The position numbers and the translations under genes are program-made. A stretch of 64,000 nucleotides of DNA from DATJIG01 sp050260515 (lineage in GTDB: Bacteria; Pseudomonadota; Alphaproteobacteria; SMXQ01). Location: NCBI GenBank assembly GCA_050260515.1, contig JBLNCI010000002.1, positions 1 to 64,000 of the forward strand, in the 5' to 3' direction. Below the pieces are notes generated by a model. That model was not told the DNA's origin. It saw only the letters and a list, made by a program, of their open reading frames with translations, and made no database searches. Below are positions 1 to 7,385 of the stretch, one piece after another; positions within the stretch are counted from its first letter, which is position 1; the number at the start of each line of letters is the position of its first letter.

Positions 1-600
1 TTTCGTCACCCCCGCGAAAGCGGGGGTCCAGAGCAGCTACTCAGCGCCGGAGAATGCGGCTCTGGATGCCCGCGTTCGCGGGCATGACGAAAAAGGAACA
101 GCGCTGATCCGCAGCGCCTCCGCCGCATTCTCTCGAATTCGAAATATCCGACACTCCCCTGCTGCACGCCTGCGCCCGATCTCTCGAATTCGAACTATTC
201 CGGCCGTCGGTGGCGCGCGGCGGCCGCATCCTTCGTCATGCCCGCGCTTGCCGCGGGCATCCACGTGTTTTGTCTTTCGTCACCCCCGCGAAAGCGGGGG
301 TCCAGAGCAGCTACTCAGCCCCGGAGAGTGCGGCCCTGGATGCCCGCCCGCCGCCCCAAGGGCGGCATTTCGAACAGAGCGGACCGGGTGCAACCGGTCC
401 GCAGGCCGGGCATGACGAAAAAGGAACAGCGCTGATCCGCAGCGCCTCCCGCCCGTTATCTCGAATTCGAAATATCCGACACTCCCCTGCTGCACGCCCC
501 TGCCCGTTATCTCGAATTCGAAATATCGCGGTCGCGTGCGGCGCGGCGCGGGAGAACGCCGATCTCTCGAATTCGAAACGATTTCGAGCGGATATTTAGG
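1..600. repeat. Duplicated intergenic repeat block
   Basis: No convincing gene lies here. A unit starting at base 1 (TTTCGTCACCCCCGCGAAAG) recurs almost exactly at 275. The two copies stay alignable to about 200 and 540, the second carrying about 56 extra bases near 350-408. Each unit opens with a CCCCCGCGAAAGCGGGGG hairpin and contains a GGCATGACGAAAAAGGAACAG segment. Between them, 231-270 holds a related palindrome (CGTCATGCCCGCG...CGCGGGCATCCACG), which recurs at 56959-57110. This is the class of dispersed intergenic palindrome often seen in alphaproteobacterial genomes. Short open frames crossing it are chance translations. Confidence 0.75.
131..581. repeat. Five-copy TCGAATTCGA palindrome array
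   Basis: The 17-mer TCTCGAATTCGAAATAT occurs exactly at 131-147, 459-475 and 510-526. Variants sit at 182-198 (ending CTAT) and 565-581 (ending ACGA). Every copy keeps the 10-base perfect palindrome TCGAATTCGA. Within clusters the start-to-start spacing is 51, 51 and 55 bases, close to five helical turns. The array is partly explained by the duplication of the surrounding block, but the 51-base pairs exist inside each unit. It may be a protein-binding array or part of the dispersed repeat; no regulator can be assigned. Confidence 0.6.
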
Positions 601-702
601 CGTGATCAAGACAAAGGCGCGAGGATCCCTCTCACACGATCACGGGGCACGCGGCCACCGGACGTGACCACCGGAGAGCGGGACGCTCTCGCAGGAAAGG
701 GA

Positions 703-882
703 ATGAGCGTCATGGAAATCGTCGAAATGTCTCTCCAGGTTTTCGCGTCGTCGCTGGTCGGGCTGTGGGTGCTGTCGTCCACGTTCGCGATGGAGATCAT
801 CCACTGCATCGAGAACACCGGCGATCGCCACGCCGGCAACCGGCACCTCGCGCCGTCCGCCTGGCAGGCGATCCCGGCCTGA
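703..882 (+). CDS. Small hypothetical protein with one hydrophobic segment
   Basis: A 59-residue frame (MSVMEIVEMS...AWQAIPA) with a hydrophobic stretch at about residues 8-24 (SLQVFASSLVGLWVLSS), which could be a single membrane helix. GGAAAGGG sits just upstream of the ATG at 703; an in-frame GTG at 664 would add 13 residues. A strong rho-independent terminator at 957-986 on the same strand supports transcription through here. No family was recognised, and composition alone does not prove that it is translated. Confidence 0.4.
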   Translation: MSVMEIVEMSLQVFASSLVGLWVLSSTFAMEIIHCIENTGDRHAGNRHLAPSAWQAIPA

Positions 883-956
883 GCGAGATCGCGGCCCGAC
901 CCCGGCCGCACAGACAGGATCAGTTCCGACTAGAGTATTCCTCCGACGAAACCTCC

Positions 957-986
957 AAGGGCGCCCTCGCGGCGCCCTTCTTTTTT
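957..986 (+). terminator. Rho-independent terminator
   Basis: AAGGGCGCC (957-965) pairs perfectly with GGCGCCCTT (971-979) around a five-base loop and is followed by CTTTTTT. It closes whatever transcript covers the small gene at 703-882. Confidence 0.85.
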
Positions 987-1121
987 GTCTTTGCGGGGGC
1001 GGCGCGGCAGAGCGGCGCGCGAAACCCGGCCCCGTCACCCGCCCGCTGCGGACTCACACACCGGAGAAAATGATGCGAAAGCCGTGCCGCACGCGCGCGC
1101 TCGCGACGGCCTGTGCAAAAG

Positions 1122-1247
1122 TGTCCCAACTGTCCCAGGTGTCCCAAATGGCCAGTGTGGGACAGTGGGACACTTGGGGGTTTCTGGCGCAATTCCGCGG
1201 CGATTGCTGTCCCACAGGGCACGAATCACCAGACCGCGGGTGGGACA
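1122..1247. repeat. TGTCCCA heptamer cluster in direct and inverted copies
   Basis: TGTCCCA occurs at 1122, 1131 and 1140 (exact 9-base steps). Its complement TGGGACA occurs at 1158 and 1166, then TGTCCCA again at 1208 and TGGGACA at 1241. That is seven copies in 126 bases inside a 320-base gap (987-1307) that otherwise has no supported gene. The facing half-sets at 1122-1146 and 1158-1172 could form a long hairpin or bind a protein cooperatively. No replication gene is nearby, so an origin role is not supported. Confidence 0.6.
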
Positions 1248-1307
1248 CCGGCAGAGGGCAGGAATTCCACAGGCCCCGACCGGCGCGAGCCCACCTGCCG
1301 GCGCAAA

Positions 1308-2006
1308 CTACTTGCCGCGGAATCCCGTCGCGACGACGTAGACCTCGGCGGACTCCGGGCGGCTCGCCGGCGGCTTCGCATGCTTCACGCTCGCGAACCG
1401 GCGCTTCAGCTCGGCGAGCAACCCCGACTCCGTGCCGCCCTGCCAGACCTTGGCGACGAACGCGCCGCCCGGATTCAGCACCTCGCTCGCGAAGTCGACC
1501 GCGGCCTCGACCAGCGCCATGATGCGCAGGTGATCGGTCTCGCGCTGGCCGCTGGCGGGCGGCGCCATGTCCGACAGCACCACGTCGGCGCCACCGCCGA
1601 GTGCTTCGCGCAAGCGCTCGGGCGCGTCGTCGTCGAGGAAGTCGAGGTGCAGCGCGTCGGCGCCGGGCACCGGATCCATTTCGAGGATGTCGGCGGCGAC
1701 GACCTTGCCCTTCACGCCCTCCGCGGCCTCGGCGCGCACGCGCTTGACCGCGACCTGGGTCCAGCCGCCGGGTGCCGCGCCGAGATCGACGACGCTCATG
1801 CCGGGCTTCAGCAGCCGGTACTTCTGGTCGAGCTCGATCAGCTTGTAGGCGGCGCGCGAGCGGTAGCCTTCGCGCTTCGCCTTGGCGACGTAGGGATCGT
1901 TGAGCTGGCGCTCGAGCCAGCGCGTCGACGACACCGAGCGCTTCTTCGCGGTGCGGACGCGGACCTTCAGTCCCTCGCCGCCGCCCTTGCCCTTGCCCGA
2001 CGCCAT
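1308..2006 (-). CDS. rlmE: 23S rRNA (uridine-2'-O-)-methyltransferase RlmE
   Basis: This RrmJ/FtsJ-family enzyme of 232 residues methylates the 2'-O of U2552 in the A-loop of 23S rRNA, using S-adenosylmethionine, during late 50S assembly. The Rossmann SAM-binding motif VVDLGAAPGGW is at 72-82. The catalytic K-D-K-E tetrad is readable as K55 (in RAAYKL), D146 (in LSDMAP), K186 (in FVAKVWQGG) and E221 (in SAEVYVVATGF). A Gly/Lys-rich, positively charged N-terminal tail of about 20 residues precedes the fold. It lies 30 bases downstream of the Ppx/GppA gene on the same strand, a pairing that suggests one transcript. Confidence 0.96.
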   Translation of the reverse strand: MASGKGKGGGEGLKVRVRTAKKRSVSSTRWLERQLNDPYVAKAKREGYRSRAAYKLIELDQKYRLLKPGMSVVDLGAAPGGWTQVAVKRVRAEAAEGVKGKVVAADILEMDPVPGADALHLDFLDDDAPERLREALGGGADVVLSDMAPPASGQRETDHLRIMALVEAAVDFASEVLNPGGAFVAKVWQGGTESGLLAELKRRFASVKHAKPPASRPESAEVYVVATGFRGK

Positions 2007-2036
2007 GCTACCGACGCACCCTCACGTGACGCACTC

Positions 2037-3104
2037 TCACGGGGCGACGCCGCTGAGTGCGCGCGGCGCGCGCTCGCTCATGAGCTGGACCAGGATGCCC
2101 TCGCGCACGCCGCGGTCGGCGACGCGGATGCGCGCGACCGGCCAGGCGCGCAGCACGGCCTCGAGGATGGCGATGCCCGGCACCACGAACGCGGCGCGGG
2201 CGCGACCGATGCGCGGATCGCCGACGAGGGCATCGGGCGACATCGCGAGCACGCGGGCGACGATGGCGCGGACCTCGTCGAGGCTCATGTCGAGGCCGTC
2301 GACGCGCGAGCGGTCGTAGGTGGCGAGACCGAGATGAAGTGCCGCGATCGTCGTCGCGGTGCCCGAGGTACCGACGAATCCGACCTGGCCCTCGCGGGCG
2401 AGCTTGGCGATCGCGTTGCGCGCCTCGAAGGCGGCGAGTTCCTCGGCCGCGAGTGCCACCATGTCCTCGAACGCGGACGAATCGGGGAAGCGCTCGGCGA
2501 GGCCGACGACGCCGACCGGCAGCGACACGAAGTCGATCAGGCGCGCGCGGCCCGCGACGGTCTCGACCCACATCAGCTCGCTCGATCCGCCGCCGACGTC
2601 GAGCACCAGCGCGGTGCGCGGGCCCTGCGCCAGCAGCGGCGAGCAGCCGGCGAGCGCGAGCGACGCCTCCTCGGCGGCCGAGATCACGTCGATGGCGAAG
2701 CCGGTCTCGCGGCGGACGCGGGCCAGGAACGCCTCGCGGTTGCCGGCGCGGCGGCAGGCGTCGGTGGCGACGGCGCGGATGCCGGCGATCGGGTGGCGGC
2801 GGACCTTGTCGCGGCACACGGCGAGCGCGCCGAGCGCCCGCTCGATCGCCGCCGGCGCGAGCGCGCCCGACGCGTCCTCGGCGTCGCGGTTGCCGAGCCC
2901 CTCGGCGAGACGGATCACCCGCGAGAACGAGTCGACCACGGTGAAGCCGCCGTTGGCCTCGCTGCGGCGGGCGATCAGAAGGCGGCAGTTGTTGCTACCG
3001 AGATCGAGCGCCGCGTAGCACGGCTCGCGACGCCCGAGCATCGTTCCGGCCAGGAACGGCATCACCGGGAACGAACTCGCGAGCAGCGGAAGGATATGCG
3101 CCAT
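2037..3104 (-). CDS. Ppx/GppA family phosphatase
   Basis: About 355 residues of the exopolyphosphatase / guanosine pentaphosphatase family (ASKHA fold). The first phosphate-binding motif is ALDLGSNNCRLLIA at about residues 32-45. The second is LVLDVGGGSSELMWVE in the middle. RAVATDACRRAGNREAFLARV matches the conserved segment between them. It lacks the C-terminal HD-like extension of long Ppx enzymes, as is usual for the short alphaproteobacterial form. The start is uncertain: ATG at 3104 is chosen, but in-frame ATGs at 3143 and closer to the domain exist and none has a strong ribosome-binding site. Substrate preference (polyphosphate or pppGpp) cannot be read from sequence. Confidence 0.92.
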   Translation of the reverse strand: MAHILPLLASSFPVMPFLAGTMLGRREPCYAALDLGSNNCRLLIARRSEANGGFTVVDSFSRVIRLAEGLGNRDAEDASGALAPAAIERALGALAVCRDKVRRHPIAGIRAVATDACRRAGNREAFLARVRRETGFAIDVISAAEEASLALAGCSPLLAQGPRTALVLDVGGGSSELMWVETVAGRARLIDFVSLPVGVVGLAERFPDSSAFEDMVALAAEELAAFEARNAIAKLAREGQVGFVGTSGTATTIAALHLGLATYDRSRVDGLDMSLDEVRAIVARVLAMSPDALVGDPRIGRARAAFVVPGIAILEAVLRAWPVARIRVADRGVREGILVQLMSERAPRALSGVAP

Positions 3105-3464
3105 GGGGGCACTGTAGCCGACGCTCCATCCCAAGCGAAGCATCGGCGGCTACGCAGACGGCCAGCACATGGCCCCAGCACACGGCCAAGGTTGCGCAAA
3201 ACGCGGCGAGCCGCGGGTCGTCGCGCGCACCCGCAACCAGGACTCCGCTCCGCGGGGACCGAGCCGGTACCGAGCGCGACGCCGCTCGTCCGGGTCATGC
3301 CGGCGGGAAAAATCCGGCTCCGGACGACGGCCGCTCGGCCTACCCAAGGCGAATCTGTTGTGATAGAAGGGCGGGCCTTCCGCAGCCCCTTCCGCCCCGG
3401 ACGCGTTCCGGATATGAAGGGGCGCCCTCGGGCGCCGGCTCCGGCCGCCCCTGGCGGGTCCCGT
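3105..3464. other. Intergenic region before tRNA-Gln
   Basis: No supported gene. It presumably contains the promoters of the tRNA (plus strand) and of the Ppx/GppA gene (minus strand), but no clear -35/-10 pair was found. A GC-rich inverted repeat (GGGCGCCCTCGGGCGCC, about 3420-3436) lies about 30 bases before the tRNA. Confidence 0.4.
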
Positions 3465-3538
3465 TGGGGGATCGTCTAACGGTAGGACAGCAGACTCTGA
3501 CTCTGCTTATCGTGGTTCGAATCCACGTCCCCCAGCCA
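3465..3538 (+). tRNA. tRNA-Gln (anticodon CTG)
   Basis: A full cloverleaf is readable. The acceptor TGGGGGA pairs with TCCCCCA. The D arm is GTC-TAACGGTAG-GAC. The anticodon stem GCAGA/TCTGC encloses the loop CTCTGAC (anticodon CTG). The T arm is CGTGG-TTCGAAT-CCACG. The discriminator G at 3535 is followed by an encoded CCA at 3536-3538. No intron or degeneracy is seen. Confidence 0.95.
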
Positions 3539-3581
3539 TCCCTTCAGCCCGTTCCCTGACCGCCGATCCCAAGCCCGACGC

Positions 3582-4001
3582 TCACGGCGCGAGCGACCAG
3601 GTGAAGACGCGCTCCGGCGCGCCGACGCCGCGGATCTTGAGCGTCAGCGTCGCCGGCATCGGGCTCACCGGCGCGAACACCAGCACGCCCTTGCGATGAT
3701 GCCCGCCGGGCGGATCGCCCTGCCAGCCGGTCGGCTTCAGTTCCTCGCCGCCGGCGACCAGCACCGCGCTGTCGCGGAGATCCTGGCTCAAGTCGACGCT
3801 GTGGGTGTCGAGGACGACCTCAAAGCGCAGCTCGCCGCCGGCCGCAACTGCCTGCGGCGTCACTTTCACCGTCACCATGCCGTCGCGGTTGGTCTTGGCC
3901 TCGAGGCCCGCGGCCGCCGCTGGCGTTACGGCAACGAGCGCCGCGACGAGGAATGCCGTCGCCAGCACGGCGCGCGCGACTCCCTTCAGCAAAGCCGTCA
4001 T
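3582..4001 (-). CDS. Exported protein of unknown function
   Basis: A 139-residue protein with a clear Sec signal peptide (hydrophobic ALATAFLVAALVAVTPAAAAG, cleavage likely near residue 31). The mature part is a small all-beta-looking domain with a DGMVTVKVTPQ strand and the segments VVLDTHSVDLSQD and WQGDPPGGHHRKGVLVF. The HH pair and acidic residues might bind metal, but this is speculation. The gene starts 3 bases after the stop of the YHS membrane protein and must be co-transcribed with it, so it probably shares the FNR/FixK-type control proposed for that operon. No precise family function is known to me. Confidence 0.8.
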   Translation of the reverse strand: MTALLKGVARAVLATAFLVAALVAVTPAAAAGLEAKTNRDGMVTVKVTPQAVAAGGELRFEVVLDTHSVDLSQDLRDSAVLVAGGEELKPTGWQGDPPGGHHRKGVLVFAPVSPMPATLTLKIRGVGAPERVFTWSLAP

Positions 4002-4004
4002 TGC

Positions 4005-4607
4005 TCACTCCTTCCTCAAGAAGCCCGCCAGCCGACTGCCGACATAGGCGAGCCCGGCGAGGTTCGCGGCGATGCCGACCCAGAACAGCTCGACCTGATA
4101 CTCGCTGACGAGCATCACCAGTCCGGTGGCGCCCAGCGCCGGCAGCAGATTCACCAGATAGTGGCTGCAGCACGAGATCATCGCCGCGCCGGACGCGCCG
4201 CCGCTCGCCGCGACGACCTTGCCCGCGTGCCGAGCATGCACGAGTCGGCGCAGCAGCACGTAGACCGCGACCTGCAGCCCGAAGCCTGTGGCCAGCGCGA
4301 CGATGTACGGCCAGTAGCGGCCGAACTCGTCGCGCGTGAACTCCCAGCCGGAGAGCGCGCTGAGCAGCCCGAAGTAGAGAGCGAGCAGCGAGAGCGACGC
4401 GCCGATCGCGGTCGCGACCGCCGCGACGACGGCAGCCGAATCGGGCGCGCGGCCGGCGGTCCGACGGATCGGATACGCCGCCGGGTCGGCGAGGAACCGG
4501 CTCAGGCACGAATCCGAGCAGAAGTAGACCGGCGCGCCGTCGACCATCGCCATCTTCGCCGACGGCGGCTCGACCGGCATCTTGCACACGGGATCGATGA
4601 ACGCCAT
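4005..4607 (-). CDS. YHS-domain polytopic membrane protein
   Basis: A 200-residue protein. The N-terminus is a YHS (TRASH-like) metal-binding domain: DPVCKMPVEPPSA at 5-17 followed by VYFCSDSCLSRFLADPAAY at about 27-45, typical of heavy-metal sensing or trafficking. It is followed by about four transmembrane helices and a conserved-looking CCSHYLVNLLPALG motif before the last helices. A good ribosome-binding site (GGAGG) lies 9 bases upstream. A perfect TTGA-N6-TCAA box at 4656-4669 lies upstream, so oxygen-responsive expression is inferred. The arrangement suggests handling of a metal, perhaps copper, in the inner membrane under low oxygen; the metal is not determined. Confidence 0.85.
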   Translation of the reverse strand: MAFIDPVCKMPVEPPSAKMAMVDGAPVYFCSDSCLSRFLADPAAYPIRRTAGRAPDSAAVVAAVATAIGASLSLLALYFGLLSALSGWEFTRDEFGRYWPYIVALATGFGLQVAVYVLLRRLVHARHAGKVVAASGGASGAAMISCCSHYLVNLLPALGATGLVMLVSEYQVELFWVGIAANLAGLAYVGSRLAGFLRKE

Positions 4608-4655
4608 TGGCGCCTCCGTTGAACATCACTCTAGGGCGGCGCAGTCCCTCTCCGA

Positions 4656-4669
4656 TTGACCTGCCTCAA
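4656..4669 (-). promoter_or_regulatory. FNR/FixK-type box upstream of YHS operon
   Basis: TTGACCTGCCTCAA is an exact TTGA-N6-TCAA site. Its centre is about 55 bases from the ATG at 4607. Placing it at -41.5 (class II geometry) puts a start site near 4621 and a TAGAGT -10-like hexamer at 4631-4626. The ATG and its GGAGG follow immediately. Confidence 0.55.
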
Positions 4670-4749
4670 CGAACCGCCGTCCGGAGCATGCCATTCATAG
4701 CGGCCGGTCGCGCATCGGCTCGGTTGACCGGCCGCCGGGCGGCTGTCCC

Positions 4750-4793
4750 TTGACTCCCAGGGCGCAGCGATCACTAATAACTGACGCGTCAGT
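4750..4793 (+). promoter_or_regulatory. TetR-operon promoter and overlapping operator
   Basis: TTGACT (4750-4755), 17 bases, then ACTAAT (4773-4778) resembles a housekeeping sigma promoter. Immediately after it lies the perfect 14-base palindrome ACTGACGCGTCAGT (4780-4793), covering the expected transcription start. It is 18 bases before the TetR start codon, the usual place for an autoregulatory TetR operator. Confidence 0.7.
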
Positions 4794-4811
4794 AACTTCA
4801 GGAGCGGTCCC

Positions 4812-5453
4812 GTGGCCCGGCGTCCCCATCCGCAACCCCGCTGGCGTCGTCGCAAGGACGCCCGTCCCGCCGAAATCGTCGCGGCGGCCGTGGCGACCTT
4901 CGCCGAGCGTGGCTTCGCCGCCGCCAAGCTCGACGAGATCGCGGCCCGCGCCGGCATCACCCGGGGCACGCTGTACCTCTACTTCAAGAGCAAGGAGGAC
5001 CTGTTCAAGGCGGCGGTGCGCGAGCTGATGGTACCGGCGCTGGAAAAGCGCGCCGGCGCAGCGACGCCGCCCGCCTCCGCCGCCGAAGCGCTCGAGCGCT
5101 TCGTCACCACGGTGCCGCGGACGATGGATAACGAGAACGTCGCCGCGATCCCCAAACTGGTGATCGCCGAGGCGCACAATTTCCCCGACCTCGCCCGCTT
5201 CTATTTCAAGGAGGTGCCGAGCCGCGCCCGCGCCCTGATCAAGGACGCGATCGAGCGCGGCGTCGCGAGCGGCGAGTTCCGCGACGTCAACGTCGATCAT
5301 GCGTTTTTCTGCGCCGTGGCGCCCGTCTTCATGGCGCTCCTGTGGCGGAACGTCTTCGGTCGCTTCGACAAGTCCGCCCCCGACCTCGAAAAGCTCTGCC
5401 GCACGCATCTCGACATCCTGCTCCACGGCCTGGAAGGACGCCGCGCACCATGA
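4812..5453 (+). CDS. TetR/AcrR family transcriptional repressor
   Basis: A 213-residue TetR-type repressor. The N-terminal helix-turn-helix (AEIVAAAVATFAERGFAAAKLDEIAARAGITRGTLYLYFKSKEDLF) occupies about residues 18-64, and the rest is an all-helical ligand and dimerisation domain. The GTG start at 4812 is preceded by AGGAG. It is the first gene of a four-gene operon: its stop overlaps the HlyD start by the ATGA arrangement. It probably represses the operon through the palindrome at 4780-4793 and is released by a substrate of the pump. The inducer is unknown. Confidence 0.93.
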   Translation: MARRPHPQPRWRRRKDARPAEIVAAAVATFAERGFAAAKLDEIAARAGITRGTLYLYFKSKEDLFKAAVRELMVPALEKRAGAATPPASAAEALERFVTTVPRTMDNENVAAIPKLVIAEAHNFPDLARFYFKEVPSRARALIKDAIERGVASGEFRDVNVDHAFFCAVAPVFMALLWRNVFGRFDKSAPDLEKLCRTHLDILLHGLEGRRAP

Positions 5454-6430
5454 CCGTCAGTCGGCGCGCCCTCGTCATTGCGATCGTGCTGGTGGCGGTG
5501 TTCGCGGGAGCGATCGCCTACTGGACGGACCGGAGCACGTCGACGCCGCCGTACAGCGGCTACGTCGAGGCCGAGTACGTGCTTGTGGGCAGCGCTGTCG
5601 GGGGAACGCTCGTCACCGTCGACGTCCGGCGCGGCGATCGCGTCGCCGCGGGCGCCCGGCTGTTCACGATGGACGACGGCGCCGAGCGCGCCGCCCGCGA
5701 CGAGGCCGCGGGCCGTCTCCGGCAGGCCGAGGCCCAATACGCGGACCTTCTGACGGGGCGCCGCCCGGCCGAGATCGATGCGATCGAGGCGCAGCGCTCG
5801 CAGGCCGAGGCGGCCCTGCAGCAGTCGGAATCCGAGTTTCAGCGCCAGACAACGCTGCGTAAGACCGGCGCCTCGTCGGCGCAGCAGTTGGAGATCGCGC
5901 GCAAGCAGCGCGACCAGGACCGGGCGCGTATCAACGAGCTGACCGCCCAGCTCAGGGTCGCTCGCCTGCCGGGCCGGGATGAGCAGATCAAGGCGGCGGA
6001 AGCCGCCGTGACCGCGGCCAAGGGTACCCTCGCCCAGGCGGAGTGGCGGCTTGCTCAGAAGTCGGGAGCCGCGCCGGCGGCGGCGACCGTCGTCGACACC
6101 CTGTATCGGCCGGGCGAGATGGTCGGCGCAGGGGCCCCGGTCGTTCAGCTCCTGCCCGCCGAAAACATCAAGATCCGATTCTTCGTCCCCGAGACGGCCG
6201 TCGCCGGCCTCGCCATCGGCGAGCGGGTGCGGATCACCTGCGACGGCTGCGCCCGACCGGTCGACGCGGCAGTGTCCTTCATCTCTCCCCAGGCCGAGTT
6301 CACGCCGCCGGTCATCTACAGCCGCGACGAACGCGCACGGCTGGTGTTCATGGTCGAGGCACGCCCGACGGCGAACGCGGAGATCCTGCGCGTCGGACAG
6401 CCGGTCGATGTCGAGGAGGTCGGACCGTGA
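5450..6430 (+). CDS. HlyD-family periplasmic adaptor subunit
   Basis: A 326-residue membrane-fusion protein with an N-terminal anchor (ALVIAIVLVAVFAGAIAYW, about 7-25). It then has a biotinyl/lipoyl-like half (GYVEAEYVLVGSAVGGTLVTVDVRRGDRV) and a long coiled-coil hairpin around 75-200, rich in Gln, Ala and Glu. It ends with the returning lipoyl half (LYRPGEMVGAGAPVVQLL) and a beta-barrel (RFFVPETAVAGLAIGERV). It resembles YbhG-type adaptors that link an ABC-2 exporter to an outer-membrane channel. It overlaps TetR upstream (ATGA) and the ATPase downstream (GTGA), indicating translational coupling. Confidence 0.92.
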   Translation: MTVSRRALVIAIVLVAVFAGAIAYWTDRSTSTPPYSGYVEAEYVLVGSAVGGTLVTVDVRRGDRVAAGARLFTMDDGAERAARDEAAGRLRQAEAQYADLLTGRRPAEIDAIEAQRSQAEAALQQSESEFQRQTTLRKTGASSAQQLEIARKQRDQDRARINELTAQLRVARLPGRDEQIKAAEAAVTAAKGTLAQAEWRLAQKSGAAPAAATVVDTLYRPGEMVGAGAPVVQLLPAENIKIRFFVPETAVAGLAIGERVRITCDGCARPVDAAVSFISPQAEFTPPVIYSRDERARLVFMVEARPTANAEILRVGQPVDVEEVGP

Positions 6431-7385
6431 ACGGGGCGGCACCGGCGATCCGCGTCTCCGGGCTCATGAAGCGTTTCGGCAACAAGGTCGCCGTCCGGGA
6501 TTTCGCCATCGAGGTGGCGCGCGGCACGATCTTCGGATTCCTCGGGCCGAACGGAAGCGGCAAAACGACGACGATCCGGATGCTGTGCGGCCTGCTCACG
6601 CCGGACAGCGGCGAAGGCGAATGCCTCGGCTTCGACATCCGTCGCCAGTCGCGCGAGATCAAGCGCCGCGTCGGCTACATGACGCAACGATTTGGGTTGT
6701 ACGAGGACCTAACGGTCGAGGAAAACCTGCAGTTCGTCGGCCGGATGTACGACGTGCGCGATCTCGAAGCGCGCACCCGCGAGATCGTGTCCGAGTTCGG
6801 CCTCCGGCCGCGCATCGATCAACTCGCGGGCGAGTTGTCGGGCGGCTGGAGCAGCGCCTCGCGCTTGCCGCCTGCGTCCTGCATCGCCCAGAGCTTCTGC
6901 TGCTGGACGAGCCCACGGCCGGCGTAGACCCCAACGCCCGCCGGGAATTCTGGGAGATGATCCACGCGCTCGCGGCGCGCGGCGCGACCGTGCTGGTGAG
7001 CACGCATTACATGGACGAGGCCGAGCGCTGCCACCGCATCGCCTATCTCGCCGCGGGCCGCCTGCTGCTCGAGGGCTCGGTCGAGCAGGTCATCGCCGGA
7101 TCGGGCCTTGCGGCATGGGCGGTGACAGGCCCCGACATCCCGCGCCTGCAGGCGGAACTCCAGCGCCTCGGCGACGTCGGGATGGTCGCCGCGTTCGGCG
7201 GCACGCTCCACGTCACCGGCGCCGACGTCGCAACACTGGATCGGGCGACCGCGCCGTACCGCGACGACAGCCGTTACCACTGGCAGCGCGTCGAGCCGAC
7301 GCTGGAGGACGTCTTCATCTACACGATGGCGACGCGAGGGGCCGAGAACGGCGGACGGGCATCGGCCCCGGAAGGACGCGGCTGA
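6427..7385 (+). pseudogene. ABC transporter ATP-binding protein, frameshifted
   Basis: This should be a YbhF/CcmA-type ATPase of about 319 residues, starting at GTG 6427. Walker A is GPNGSGKTTT. The Q-loop region MTQRFGLYEDLTVEENL and the signature LSGGW follow in one frame. After codon TGG (6847-6849) the frame must shift: the continuation QRLALAACVLHRPELLLLDEPTAGVDP (Walker B), the switch His in STHYMDEAERC and the C-terminus are in another frame ending at 7385. One missing base between 6849 and 6850, in a codon expected to be Lys or Glu, explains it. Everything else is intact, so a sequencing error or a very recent mutation are both possible. If real, the pump is dead. Confidence 0.88.

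Noticed and set aside
1..600. CRISPR array in the repeated region
   Set aside because: The repeats are palindromic intergenic elements with uneven spacing and non-unique spacers; no cas genes.
1113..3479. A very long plus-strand frame antisense to rlmE and the Ppx/GppA gene
   Set aside because: Arg/Ala/His-rich shadow typical of GC-rich DNA; the minus-strand proteins have complete catalytic motifs.
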